NCBI RefSeq assembly: GCF_902806685.2
Contig: NC_048548.1
Span: 12,984,557-13,048,556 of the forward strand
Direction: 5' to 3'
Length of the DNA: 64,000 nt
From: Maniola hyperantus
Taxonomy: Eukaryota > Arthropoda > Insecta > Lepidoptera > Nymphalidae
Position numbers and translations under genes: made by a program
Part shown: one piece after another, positions 10,195 to 18,542 of the stretch
Layout: each line of letters starts with the position of its first letter
Numbering within the stretch: position 1 is the stretch's first letter
Notes under the pieces: model-generated
The model's database searches: none
What the model saw: the letters and a program-made list of their open reading frames with translations, nothing else
Told to the model about the DNA's origin: nothing

Positions 10195-10278
10195 AACCGA
10201 AAAATTCGTGAATAATGTTCCCTAGTTCCGTTAAAAGTCTCATCATTCTGCCCAAACGGTCGCAATTCTCCCTACACT
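10195..10278 (+). repeat. Left half of the repeat split by the LINE
   Basis: GTGAATAATGTTCCCTAGTT, CCGTTAAAAGTCTCATCATT and CGCAATTCTCCCTACACTAT match 1,993-2,060. The repeat resumes after the LINE at 15,907. Confidence 0.65.
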
Positions 10279-10289
10279 ATCCTCACGCA
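10279..10289 (+). repeat. Target-site duplication, left copy (11 bp)
   Basis: ATCCTCACGCA lies directly 5' of the LINE and is repeated exactly at 15,896-15,906 after its GAA-rich tail. This fixes both element ends and shows a target-primed insertion. Confidence 0.85.
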
Positions 10290-10765
10290 CTTTGGGCGGA
10301 GGAGAGCGTAGGCTAACTTTCTTTTCAGATTGGGGCAGCCTGGGCTCATCTCTATTCCCAGCACCTGTCCGGGGCTGGGTCTGGCGAATGGCCTGGGGGG
10401 AGAGTGCAAGTCACGTAGATCCCCCAGGCAAGGCTTAGGGTGCATTCCTTCTCGTGGTTGCTGCCCGTTTTTGGTCTGATTCCCTCTGAAACAGACGTAA
10501 CAGAAACCCTTAGCCGGACTGCCGATTCCTACCCTTCCCACATCCCTATCCTCTTCCTTGGAGGAGAAAACCTCGTCACCAAAAACCCCAATCCAAGGTG
10601 TCATACGAACCGTGCCGAGGGATGCGTGGCTGGGGGGGTGCTCAGTCTCAAACGGTGTCTCCTCGAAACCGGGGCGAATCGAGGCAGTATTTAGCCCTTC
10701 GGCCGGTACTAGGGCTCTGCCGGTGTCTGTGGACCTTTTATATCCCGTGTACTCGTGGGAACTGT
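10290..10765 (+). promoter_or_regulatory. LINE 5' UTR with presumed internal promoter
   Basis: From the TSD to the first credible ATG of ORF1. GC-rich. The frame is open upstream from 10,598, but only from a GTG, so I treat this part as untranslated. LINEs of this type carry their Pol II promoter here; no specific motif can be asserted. Confidence 0.5.
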
Positions 10766-11908
10766 ATGGAAAACAAAACAAACCAACAGAAACCTGTTAA
10801 CACCAACAATGGTGGAAATATTCAGGAGCAGAGGAGGGATTTGGACTCTGCCCAACCTGACGCCTCTCAGGAGCAGAGGAGTTCTATGGACTCTGCACAG
10901 CCTGAGATCCCACAGGAGCGGGGGAATACAATGGACCCCGAACCTGGAACTTCCGGCACATCTGGAAGTCACCCCGCGGTGGATGGAGGTGGAAACGCCC
11001 CCGGTACGCCCTCGGTGGCTCCCTATGTGCCAAAGCGTGTACCACTCGGGATGGCCAATGCCTACACACGACTGAGTGGTGCGAGGCGGAGACGCCTCTG
11101 GAGACTAGTGGAGGATGGGACGGCCATTGGGGAAGCCCTTACACTAGTCAACAACCCTTCCCAGGGAACTCCTTCCTCTAGTAGGCCGACCGGCGAACAG
11201 AACCTGAAAAGGGGCAGGTCGGAGGAGGAATCTCCTAAGGAGCAACCGAGGAAGGCGCCCAAAACGTCCACCACACCCGAGGGGCGCTCTAATCCGCCCC
11301 CGAGTTATAGGGACATCGCCGGATCCGTCAGAGTGGGGATTAAGAATATAGAACCCATGACGGCGGATCAGATGAACTTGGTCCACGCCGCCATCAGCAA
11401 GGCTATCTGCCTTGAGGGACGGCGTCGCCAACACGCCAAGACTGGCCGTGGACCAAGTTTTGTCTCAATCTCCCACAAGCCAGGATGGCTACTGGTCACT
11501 TGCGATAACCAGGAAAGTAAGGACTGGCTCGTGGAAGAAATGAGCAGGTGCAAGCCATGGCCGGAGGCGCAGCTCTCCACGTTAAACGAGGGTGAGCTGC
11601 CGAAGCCGTGGATTGCCACCGCCCTAATCCCCACGCTTGAGGCGGAAAACGCCTCGGATGCGATGTTCATGATCTCGTATCAGAACCCGGATCTGAGTGC
11701 GGAGCATTGGAAGATCGTCAGCGAGTCGAGGTCTCAGACGGGTACGGTGGCCGTCTTTGCCATCGACGAGCAGTCGGCTGAGATCCTTCGTGCTAACAAC
11801 TTTGTGGTCAATCTTGGCTGCAAAAAGTTGACCTTCCGCCTCAGGGGGGAGCACCAAGCCCCGCAAGCGGGGCCGAGTACGGCTGCGACTGCTAGCACCA
11901 GCTCTTAG
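10766..11908 (+). CDS. LINE ORF1 protein (gag-like, DUF4780-type), shortened by an amber stop
   Basis: RNA-binding ORF1 protein expected to coat the retrotransposon transcript. I start it at the ATG at 10,766 (protein begins MENKTNQQKP), giving 380 codons. The N-terminus has three imperfect repeats (SAQPDASQEQ, SAQPEIPQER). A basic, low-complexity middle follows (KRGRSEEESPKEQPRKAPK). The folded C-terminal part from roughly residue 190 (NIEPMTADQMNLVHAAI, WLLVTCDNQESKDWLVEE, NWKIV-like HWKIVSESR) resembles the DUF4780 domain of LOA-type ORF1. No CCHC knuckles are seen. Translation ends at TAG 11,906-11,908, but the same frame stays open to 12,175, so this copy probably lacks about 88 C-terminal residues unless the stop is read through. 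Confidence 0.8.
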   Translation: MENKTNQQKPVNTNNGGNIQEQRRDLDSAQPDASQEQRSSMDSAQPEIPQERGNTMDPEPGTSGTSGSHPAVDGGGNAPGTPSVAPYVPKRVPLGMANAYTRLSGARRRRLWRLVEDGTAIGEALTLVNNPSQGTPSSSRPTGEQNLKRGRSEEESPKEQPRKAPKTSTTPEGRSNPPPSYRDIAGSVRVGIKNIEPMTADQMNLVHAAISKAICLEGRRRQHAKTGRGPSFVSISHKPGWLLVTCDNQESKDWLVEEMSRCKPWPEAQLSTLNEGELPKPWIATALIPTLEAENASDAMFMISYQNPDLSAEHWKIVSESRSQTGTVAVFAIDEQSAEILRANNFVVNLGCKKLTFRLRGEHQAPQAGPSTAATASTSS

Positions 11909-12175
11909 ACTGCCGCTCCTGGGCCTAGCGGTCTGGGGAGGGTTCCGCCGGGACGTAATGTGACCGCGGGAAGTACCTCCTCGGGGCCGCAGGGAACAGG
12001 GGGCAGAACTGCTGGTCAGGCGGACGCGGCTGGCGGCCCCAAAAAGGGAAAAAAGGGCAAAAAGAAGCCGCCGGGAGGGGCACCCAGAGGGACTCCCTCT
12101 GAAAGAGGACGCTCGACGCCTCGATCGGAGGGAGGACGTGTTCGATACCCTCCCGGCTATAAAAGAGCCAAATAA
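11909..12175 (+). pseudogene. In-frame continuation of ORF1 after the amber codon
   Basis: Same frame as ORF1, no further stop until TAA at 12,173-12,175. Encodes a Gly/Pro/Lys-rich basic tail with KKGKKGKKK and ends RYPPGYKRAK. A highly basic tail suits a nucleic-acid-binding protein, supporting the view that the TAG is a late mutation or a leaky stop rather than the original terminus. Confidence 0.65.
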
Positions 12176-12177
12176 TG
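12173..12177 (+). promoter_or_regulatory. TAATG stop-start overlap between ORF1 frame and ORF2
   Basis: TAA (12,173-12,175) of the ORF1 frame shares its last A with the ATG (12,175-12,177) of ORF2. In the silkworm LINE SART1, UAAUG overlap is known to give ORF2 by termination-reinitiation. The same mechanism is inferred here. With the upstream amber codon in place, coupling in this copy would need readthrough. Confidence 0.65.
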
Positions 12178-15100
12178 GCGTGCTCGGACACCCACGCGAG
12201 GATCCTCCAGGCCAACCTCCACCACGCGGCCGCTGCGGCTGCCGTGATGGAGCGCTGTCTTGTGGAAGGAAAAGCCGACCTCGCTCTCATTCAAGAACCA
12301 TGGGTGTCCAGCTCTACCATTCTGGGGTTAAACGCTGGGGGTAAGTTGTTAGCGTGTACCAGTGGCACCAGACCCAGAGCCTGCATTGTTTTTAACAAAA
12401 ACGTGAACTTCCTGCCTGTTCCAGAACTTTGTACTGATGACCTAGTGGCAGCCTACGTCAATCTCAGGGGGTGGGAAGGGCGCAGAATCATTGTCTGCTC
12501 GGCCTATCTACCCGGTGAGATTGATAATCCCGCAGTTGACCTGTTTCCAGTGGTCGATTACGCCCGGAAACACGACGCGGAACTACTGGTGGGATGCGAT
12601 GCTAACGCCCATCACGAAGCCTGGGGAAGCAGCGACACCAACGACAGAGGTGAGTACCTCTACGATTTTCTTCTCGCAAATGGCTTCCAGCTCTTGAACA
12701 GGGGCTGTACTCCTACCTTTGTTACGAGAGTCAGACAGGAGGTACTAGACATCACCTTTGCCACTACTAACTTAACCAGATACATAACAAATTGGGAGGT
12801 AAGTACAGAAGTTTCCATGTCAGACCACAGGCACATAAGCTTCGCTTTGACAACTGTGTCTGAGATGGAAACGCTAACTTTTAGGGATCCAAAGTGCACC
12901 TCTTGGGCCAAATATCTTGAGAACCTAGAGGAAAATCTGAGGTTAACCCCTAAGAGTATCAAAACGCTGGAGTGTCTTGAGTTTGCGGTGGAGGCTGTCA
13001 CCGAGGGTATGATCAAAGCCTTCGAGGACAGCTGCCCCCTCAAGGTCAGGACCTCGAAGCGGAAAACACCGTGGTGGAATTCGAAGTTAAAAAGACTCCG
13101 TGATAAAACACGGAAACTATTCAACAGGGCTAAAAGGACCAATGAATGGGATATATATAGGAAAGCCCTGACGGAATATAGTAAAGAGATCAGGAGAGCC
13201 AAGAGAGCATCGTGGAGGAGGTTCTGTGAGGAAATCGATTGTCTGCCTCAAAGCGCGAGACTCCACAAATTGCTCTCCAAGGCCTCTCCGAGCCAACTGG
13301 GACTTTTAAAGGGACCAGACGGCTCATTCACTTCAAATGAGAAAGAAACCCTTGAACTGCTGGCTAGAACTCACTTCCCGGGAGCGGTCTCCTTGAACGC
13401 TAGTCGCACTCTGGCGCGCGCTCCACACCGGCCCCGCTCAGAGGACTGGAGGAGAGCTGCCATTGTCTTTAGACCCGGGGCCGTGAGGTGGGCCATCAAT
13501 TCTTTCAGCGCTAACAAATCGAGCGGGATCGATGGCATTACGCCCCTGCTATTGCAGAGAGGCGTGGAACTATTGATCCCAATCCTGGTAAAGATTTTTA
13601 GGGCGAGTTATGCCTGGGGTTACATACCAGAGGCTTGGACCACAGTGAAGGTCATTTTTATACCTAAAGCAGGGAAGAAGGACTATGGGTTACCAAAGTC
13701 CTTCAGACCCATCAGCCTCTCCTCGTTCCTACTGAAAACGATGGAGAAGATGCTTGACAGGTACATAAGGGATACGCTTCTCATCGAGAAGCCTATACAC
13801 TACACCCAGCATGCCTACTGCAGGGGACGATCTACGGAAACGGCCCTGCTGAACCTTGTCGACAAGGTTGAAAAGGCTCTGGAGGACAAAGAAATCGCCC
13901 TCGCGGCGTTTCTAGACATCGAGGGGGCATTTGACAACACTCCAACCCGCACACTGGTGGATGGGCTGGCCGATAAACTGGCCGATACGACCACCACCAG
14001 ATGGGTGGAGGCAATGCTCTCGAATCGCATAGCCAAATTTGAGCTAAATAACATCTCGATTGAAGTGCTCACAACAAGAGGATGCCCGCAAGGAGGCGTC
14101 TTATCGCCCCTGCTGTGGACTCTTGCTGTAGACAAACTACTGTATGAGATGGCTGAACTCCGTATCGACACGCAGGGATATGCTGATGACCTGGTGGTAA
14201 TGGTACGTGGGAACTGCCAGAGCACGATCTCGTATCTCATGCAGGGAGCACTTAACACCATCGAAAAATGGTGCAGAGAAAACCAACTAGCTGTCAACGC
14301 GGAGAAGACAGTGATAGTACCATTCACTAGAAGGCGTAACCTTGATAAACTCGAGTCGCCGAAGCTGAACAATAGGAGCATACCATTCTCATGCGAGGTC
14401 AAATATCTGGGCATCACTTTAGACCAGAAGTTGACCTGGAATTCGCATGTCGATGGAGTGCTCAAAAAGGCTAAATCGGCTTTAGGCATATGTAGTCGAT
14501 TTGCGGGAGCAAGATGGGGACTTAAACCAAAAGTGACCTTCTGGCTCTATACAGCCATTGTGAGGCCGATGATATCGTACGCCTCCGTGGTTTGGTGTAG
14601 CAAATTGACGCAGGTTACAACCCAGTATAAACTTGGCAGTATCCAAAGAACTGCTTGCCTACTTATCACTGGAGCTATGAGCACCTCTCCGGGGGCAGCC
14701 TTAGAAGCTCTTCTCAACTTACCTCCTCTCTTCCTGTATTTGATGAAGGAGGCGAGAATGGGCATGTATAGGCTGATTAGCCAAGGAAAGGTGAATTGGC
14801 TATCTAAAACACTGAGGGACTTGCAGAACTCAGTACTCGAGATTCCAGTTTTGGGAATGCCGTCAGACACGATGATCCCAAAATACAACTTCCAGAGATC
14901 CTTTTCTGTGGAAATCCCAGATAGGGAGGATTGGACAAACAACAAAATCACATGGCCATCGGGATGTTTAAAATGGTTCACCGATGGCTCAAAGTCAGGC
15001 AAAGACGTAGGATGTGGAATCTATGGAGAGAAACCCAGGATCAAACTGTACCGTAACCTGGGGGCCTATACATCTATTTTCCAGGCGGAGGTATACGCCA

Positions 15101-15807
15101 TAATAATATGTGTGGAAACCATCCTGCAACACAACCACGTCAATAAAACGATTTACATTCATTCGGATAGCCAAGCAGCTCTTTCAGCTCTGTCTTCAGA
15201 GGTTGTTAACTCGAGACTGGTTGAAAACTGCAGAGTAAACTTAAACACCCTGGCCCAACACAACAGGGTGGTTCTAAGATGGGTGCCAGGGCACGCCGGA
15301 ATAGTAGGCAACGAAAATGCGGACATTCTGGCAAAATCAGGCGCAAAGGCACGTCAGATAGGCCCAGAGCCTGTCTGCGGTATACCTAAAAGCCTGGTTC
15401 AACTCACCCTCCTAACCTATTGCTACTATGACACACTCAACCGCTGGAGAAACTTGCCAGGGTTAAACCACTCGAAAGCGATGGTTAAATCCTTCAGCAA
15501 GAAGGTAGCATCTGAGGTGCTGTCGCTTAACAGAAGTAACATGTGCATCCTGGTGCGAGCTTTAACGGGTCACTGTGGCCTGAAAAGGCACATGTATAAC
15601 CTTAAGCTCCAGGGCTCGGACATCTGCAGGCTGTGCCACGAGTCTCCCGAGACTCCGATGCACATTATCTGCTTCTGCCCTGCTCTGATGCACAAACGTA
15701 GCGTCCACCTAGGGAGACACATCATTTATCCGGAGGATGTTACTTCAATTCCAGTCAAGAAGGTGCTGCTATATCTGGCGGCCACTGGATTTGACAAGGA
15801 AATGTGA
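12175..15807 (+). CDS. LINE ORF2: endonuclease, reverse transcriptase, RNase H
   Basis: A 1210-residue polyprotein that nicks the target and copies the RNA into it. Endonuclease: residues about 1-225, starting with ILQANLHH, LIQEPWV, the DANAHHEAWGS block and the catalytic SDH at 216-218. Reverse transcriptase: about 430-760, with FLDIEGAF (579-586), GCPQGGVLSPLLW, the YADD active site (669-672) and VKYLGITLD. RNase H: about 930-1055, with all four acidic residues visible (D937 in TDGSKSG, E in QAEVYA, D998 in HSDSQAALSAL, D1050 in NENADILAK) and WVPGHAG. The C-terminal CCHC is C1151-X2-C1154-X8-H1163-X4-C1168. The frame has no stop or frameshift, so the enzyme is probably active. It starts at the ATG overlapping the ORF1-frame stop. 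Confidence 0.93.
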   Translation: MACSDTHARILQANLHHAAAAAAVMERCLVEGKADLALIQEPWVSSSTILGLNAGGKLLACTSGTRPRACIVFNKNVNFLPVPELCTDDLVAAYVNLRGWEGRRIIVCSAYLPGEIDNPAVDLFPVVDYARKHDAELLVGCDANAHHEAWGSSDTNDRGEYLYDFLLANGFQLLNRGCTPTFVTRVRQEVLDITFATTNLTRYITNWEVSTEVSMSDHRHISFALTTVSEMETLTFRDPKCTSWAKYLENLEENLRLTPKSIKTLECLEFAVEAVTEGMIKAFEDSCPLKVRTSKRKTPWWNSKLKRLRDKTRKLFNRAKRTNEWDIYRKALTEYSKEIRRAKRASWRRFCEEIDCLPQSARLHKLLSKASPSQLGLLKGPDGSFTSNEKETLELLARTHFPGAVSLNASRTLARAPHRPRSEDWRRAAIVFRPGAVRWAINSFSANKSSGIDGITPLLLQRGVELLIPILVKIFRASYAWGYIPEAWTTVKVIFIPKAGKKDYGLPKSFRPISLSSFLLKTMEKMLDRYIRDTLLIEKPIHYTQHAYCRGRSTETALLNLVDKVEKALEDKEIALAAFLDIEGAFDNTPTRTLVDGLADKLADTTTTRWVEAMLSNRIAKFELNNISIEVLTTRGCPQGGVLSPLLWTLAVDKLLYEMAELRIDTQGYADDLVVMVRGNCQSTISYLMQGALNTIEKWCRENQLAVNAEKTVIVPFTRRRNLDKLESPKLNNRSIPFSCEVKYLGITLDQKLTWNSHVDGVLKKAKSALGICSRFAGARWGLKPKVTFWLYTAIVRPMISYASVVWCSKLTQVTTQYKLGSIQRTACLLITGAMSTSPGAALEALLNLPPLFLYLMKEARMGMYRLISQGKVNWLSKTLRDLQNSVLEIPVLGMPSDTMIPKYNFQRSFSVEIPDREDWTNNKITWPSGCLKWFTDGSKSGKDVGCGIYGEKPRIKLYRNLGAYTSIFQAEVYAIIICVETILQHNHVNKTIYIHSDSQAALSALSSEVVNSRLVENCRVNLNTLAQHNRVVLRWVPGHAGIVGNENADILAKSGAKARQIGPEPVCGIPKSLVQLTLLTYCYYDTLNRWRNLPGLNHSKAMVKSFSKKVASEVLSLNRSNMCILVRALTGHCGLKRHMYNLKLQGSDICRLCHESPETPMHIICFCPALMHKRSVHLGRHIIYPEDVTSIPVKKVLLYLAATGFDKEM

Positions 15808-15895
15808 AGTGGAGGCTAACACAATAGATCGGAGACGGTCGCAGTGATTCAGGGATAATAAGGACCTGTATAGCCCCAAAGAAGAAAGAAGAAGA

Positions 15896-15906
15896 ATCCT
15901 CACGCA
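15896..15906 (+). repeat. Target-site duplication, right copy (11 bp)
   Basis: ATCCTCACGCA, identical to 10,279-10,289. Confidence 0.85.
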
Positions 15907-16080
15907 TATCCACCATCCATAAAACTTAACATCAACTTTATAGCACTCACAATAAGATTGATTTTTGTGTAATAGCGGAAGAAATTAGGAAAAATATAGG
16001 CACTTTACGTTCACAAATCGCGCCCGCGGGTGTCTAGGAGAGTTATCAATCTAGAACCGGATGTAACCCGTTTCAACGGT
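15907..16080 (+). repeat. Right half of the repeat split by the LINE
   Basis: GTTCACAAATCGCGCCCGCG and TAGGAGAGTTATCAATCTAG match GTTCGCAAATCGTACC and GGGGAGAGTTATCAATCTTG near 2,178-2,222. The adjoining ACCCGTTTCAACGGTTATTT echoes ACCCGTTTCAACGTTTATTT at 3,452. Confidence 0.6.
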
Positions 16081-16298
16081 TATTTATGTCTGACCATTGA
16101 TAGTATAAAATCATAGATATGCAACCCGTGTTATGCAATGCGATTAGCTGTAGAGTGTAGATATGCAAAATTCTTCTCTGCCAAAGCGTCGGTGAGTAGA
16201 TAGATCCAGTGGTCCTCTCGAAGAATAATACCTTTTTATTTAGAAGAATCGTTGAGGTTTGCATTGTTATTGGAAGGTCTCTCGTTTTTTTATGAAAG

Positions 16299-16400
16299 AA
16301 AAACCAGCTAAGTGCAAGGCAGACTCACGCACCAATGGTTCCGTACTCGTGTATTATTTTCGTCATTTTGCACGATAAATTAAAAAAATAACAAAAATTT
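16299..16400 (+). repeat. Fragment of the CCGGCCAAGTGCGAG family
   Basis: AAAACCAGCTAAGTGCAAGG, CAGACTCACGCACCAATGG and CGTCATTTTGCACGATAAAT match the left end of the family. Confidence 0.5.
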
Positions 16401-16879
16401 GGCTGTTGACAATTCGTCTCCACTTCGCACCACTTCACGACAGTTAGGGAACTTCTAACAAAACGTCGAGGCGTCGACGTCACTGGCAGGCGTCAAATTT
16501 TAATACTCACATAGACTTAGTTTACTATTTTTCCTTGATTTCACTTCACCATAGCCTCATAATATATTTTGACATATAGATTCAGGATCAAACCGAGACT
16601 TTGATCATTCTAGTTCACTCTGACTCTGACAGAATTTTATTGAACAAGAAACTTAAGAAATAAACTGCGTATCTATCTTTGGTTTTTTATATCGTTGGTT
16701 CTGGCCGTGGTTTATTTGAAAATGGGAAAGATAAGGGAGGGCACTGCGTTATCAATTCCATTGTAGCACCGGTTTGCGGCCTTTTCAGTGGATCCGTTAA
16801 TTATGTCCGTTGTTCCGTACAATGGAGCTTCGGACAATTTATTTATTTACAGCTTTGCGTTTGATTACGTCATCAGTAA
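16401..16879. other. No recognisable feature
   Basis: The stretch near 16,705-16,750 (TTTGAAAATGGGAAAGATAA) matches 3,494-3,530 (TTCGAAAATGAAAAAGATAA), so some dispersed repeat is present. No coding support. Confidence 0.3.
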
Positions 16880-17146
16880 GGGTACAAAGAAGAGAAGAAA
16901 AACTACAGAGATTATTTTTTAATTAATTTTAATTGACTTTTATATTTTCATATTATTATAATTATTGTAAAGCTTGTTTAAATTATTTGGTCTCTTCAAA
17001 CGTACTGTTATTTTATAATTAATAACTATTTAAGTAATCTGTAAAACAAAATTGTAATCCTATTTGGCCTTATTTTTAGTCTGTTATTATGTAAAATTAT
17101 ATTGTATGTATCGCTGTTGATTGCAAATAAACGAAAAAAAAAACTA
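16880..17146 (+). mobile_element. Probable LINE 3' end with poly(A) tail
   Basis: AT-rich 3'-UTR-like sequence ending GCAAATAAACG followed by an A10 tract (about 17,134-17,143). AAATAAA just before the A-run looks like a processed 3' end. No coding part is retained; family unknown. Confidence 0.4.
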
Positions 17147-17159
17147 TAATAAATCTTAA

Positions 17160-17375
17160 TCTAAATAATAGATATTATATTGAAGGAAAAGCTGACTGAC
17201 TGATCTATCAACGTACAGCTCAAACTATTGGACGGATCGGGCTGAAATTTAGCATGCAGATTGCAGATAGCTATAATATATTATGACGTAGACATATCCG
17301 ATTAACATCACAGAGTTCCCAAAGAATTTTTAAAAATGTAAATCCACGCGAACGAAGTTGCTGACCTTCCCTTTC
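17160..17375 (+). mobile_element. Chimeric Helitron-like element (family B head, family A/C tail)
   Basis: The first half reads GGAAAAGCTGACTGACTGAT, CTATTGGACGGATCGGGCTG (family B). After 17,305 it reads CAGAGTTCCCAAAGAATTTT and AAATCCACGCGAACGAAGTT (family A/C end). The terminal CTAG is degraded. Confidence 0.5.
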
Positions 17376-17644
17376 GAACCTATAAAATTTAAATCAAAAA
17401 CTATTTCGAACGGGCCTTTTTGCCTGCATACAGAGCCGTAAGCCTATCATACAGAATTGATAACACAAAGCCCCTATCTTTTTCATTTACGAAAAACTGT
17501 CCCCGGGATTTAAATATATTGAACCGGGTTTCATCCCGGTCAAGACGGATAACCGTCCGCGACACCCTTCGGGGTCGATTTGTGGATATTACAAAGCTAT
17601 TATTCTTCCTATTTTCCTTTGTAGCTAATTTAATTGGATTTTTG
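17376..17644. other. No recognisable feature
   Basis: Open on both strands for about 90-130 codons near 17,401-17,793, but the translations show no domain and run into the SINE to the right, so I do not call a gene. Confidence 0.3.
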
Positions 17645-17795
17645 AAACAGAGCCATGAGTTATGTATGCCCACTACTGAGCCGGGTTTCCTCTCAGAGTG
17701 AGAAGGCTTTAGGCCATAGTCTGCCACGCTGGCCCAATGCGGATTGGCAGATTTCACAAACTTTTGAGAACATGGAGAACTCTCAGGCTTCAAAT
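17645..17795 (-). mobile_element. SINE family 1, 3' part (minus)
   Basis: CCTCTCAGAGTGAGAAGGCT, CATAGTCTGCCACGCTGGCC and GCGGATTGGCAGATTTCACA are the reverse complement of the SINE 1 body. The tRNA-like head is absent. Confidence 0.65.
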
Positions 17796-17821
17796 GCTAC
17801 TTTTAATGCTAATAGCCATCA

Positions 17822-18085
17822 TCAGTACTCAGTACCCTTATTATAAATGCGAAAGTGTGTTTGTTTGTTGGTTTATTGGTTTCTTGATTTGTTGGTTTGT
17901 TGGTTTGTTGGTTTGTCCTTCAATCACGTCGCAACGGTGCAGCGGATTGAAGTGATTTTTGCACGGGTATAGATAAAGACCTGGAGAGTGACATAGGCTA
18001 CTTTTTATCCCGGAAAAACAAAGAGTTCCCACGGGATTTTTAAAAAACCTAATTCCACGCAGACGAAGTCGTGGGCATCAGCTAG
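17822..18085 (+). mobile_element. Helitron-like element, family A
   Basis: Starts A|TCAGTACTCAGTACCCTTA, with an 8-bp terminal duplication, and then AAATGCGAAAGTGTGTTTGT, TTTGTCCTTCAATCACGTCG, ACCTGGAGAGTGACATAGGC. It ends in the GACGAAGTCGTGGGCATCAG hairpin region then CTAG|T. Flanking A and T fit Helitron insertion. Confidence 0.7.
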
Positions 18086-18144
18086 TGCTACATAAACAAA
18101 GATAAGTGTGGAAACTAGTTTGTATTGCAAGACGTAAATTTTAA

Positions 18145-18542
18145 TTGCCTTTGTTGGCATCGGAGCGGCGCGGTCGTCGAGCGCTTCGAGGTGTCTTCGT
18201 TCACTTATCTCTACAATTGCATTCTGGTATAAGATATAAACTTTTAAGTCAATTAACCCTAGTCCAATTAACTCTAGGTGCGGCAGCGACGACGGAGAAG
18301 AGGAAGACGGGGGAAGGAAGTGAGGAAGAAGAGGACGTGATGAGCGCGGAGGAGGGAAGCGAAAGCGGGAGCGGACACAGTCTTGGAATAACAGAAGAGG
18401 AGGTGGGTAACAGGAGTCACGATCGGCGACGGGAATCACCTGTAACTGTAACGTCTGTCCCAGAAAGGGGAGAGTGATAAATAAGAACAAGGAAGGGAAA
18501 GAAAAGAATTCGTAGGGAATAGGGGTTTAAAAAGGCGCCGCG
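18145..18542 (+). other. Acidic reading-frame fragment and leader of the tandem array
   Basis: The open frame 18,145-18,477 contains an acidic, Ser/Gly-rich stretch (GSEEEEDVMSAEEGSESGSG) ending PVTVTSVPERGE. I do not recognise it. It is followed by a purine-rich stretch and GGGGTTTAAAAAGGCGCCGC, where TTTAAAAA could be a TATA-like box placed about 20 bp before the first array unit. It could be the coding tail and start of an LTR-type promoter of an unidentified retroelement; this is inference only. Confidence 0.3.

Larger units (their letters stand above)
10290..15895 (+). mobile_element. Full-length LOA-like non-LTR retrotransposon (5.6 kb)
   Basis: Bounded by the 11-bp duplication ATCCTCACGCA. 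Order: 5' UTR of about 476 bp, ORF1, ORF2 with apurinic-type endonuclease, reverse transcriptase and RNase H, a short 3' UTR of 88 bp, and a GAA-rich tail (AAAGAAGAAAGAAGAAGA). The combination of DUF4780-like ORF1, LIQEPWV-type endonuclease start and RNase H points to the LOA clade of the Jockey/I group; R1-like placement is the alternative. GC content is clearly higher than the AT-rich surroundings, as is usual for LINE coding DNA in insects. The only coding defect seen is an amber codon near the end of ORF1. Confidence 0.88.

Noticed and set aside
10598..10765. Upstream extension of LINE ORF1
   Set aside because: It begins at GTG, not ATG. The ATG at 10,766 is the first credible start and the protein character changes there.
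10272..10781. Minus-strand 169-codon frame as a gene
   Set aside because: Antisense to the LINE 5' UTR; GC-rich DNA leaves chance frames open. No motif.
13815..14489. Minus-strand 224-codon frame
   Set aside because: Antisense shadow of the reverse-transcriptase region of LINE ORF2.
17401..17793. 130-codon minus-strand frame
   Set aside because: Runs through SINE sequence on its upstream side and has no domain; chance frame.
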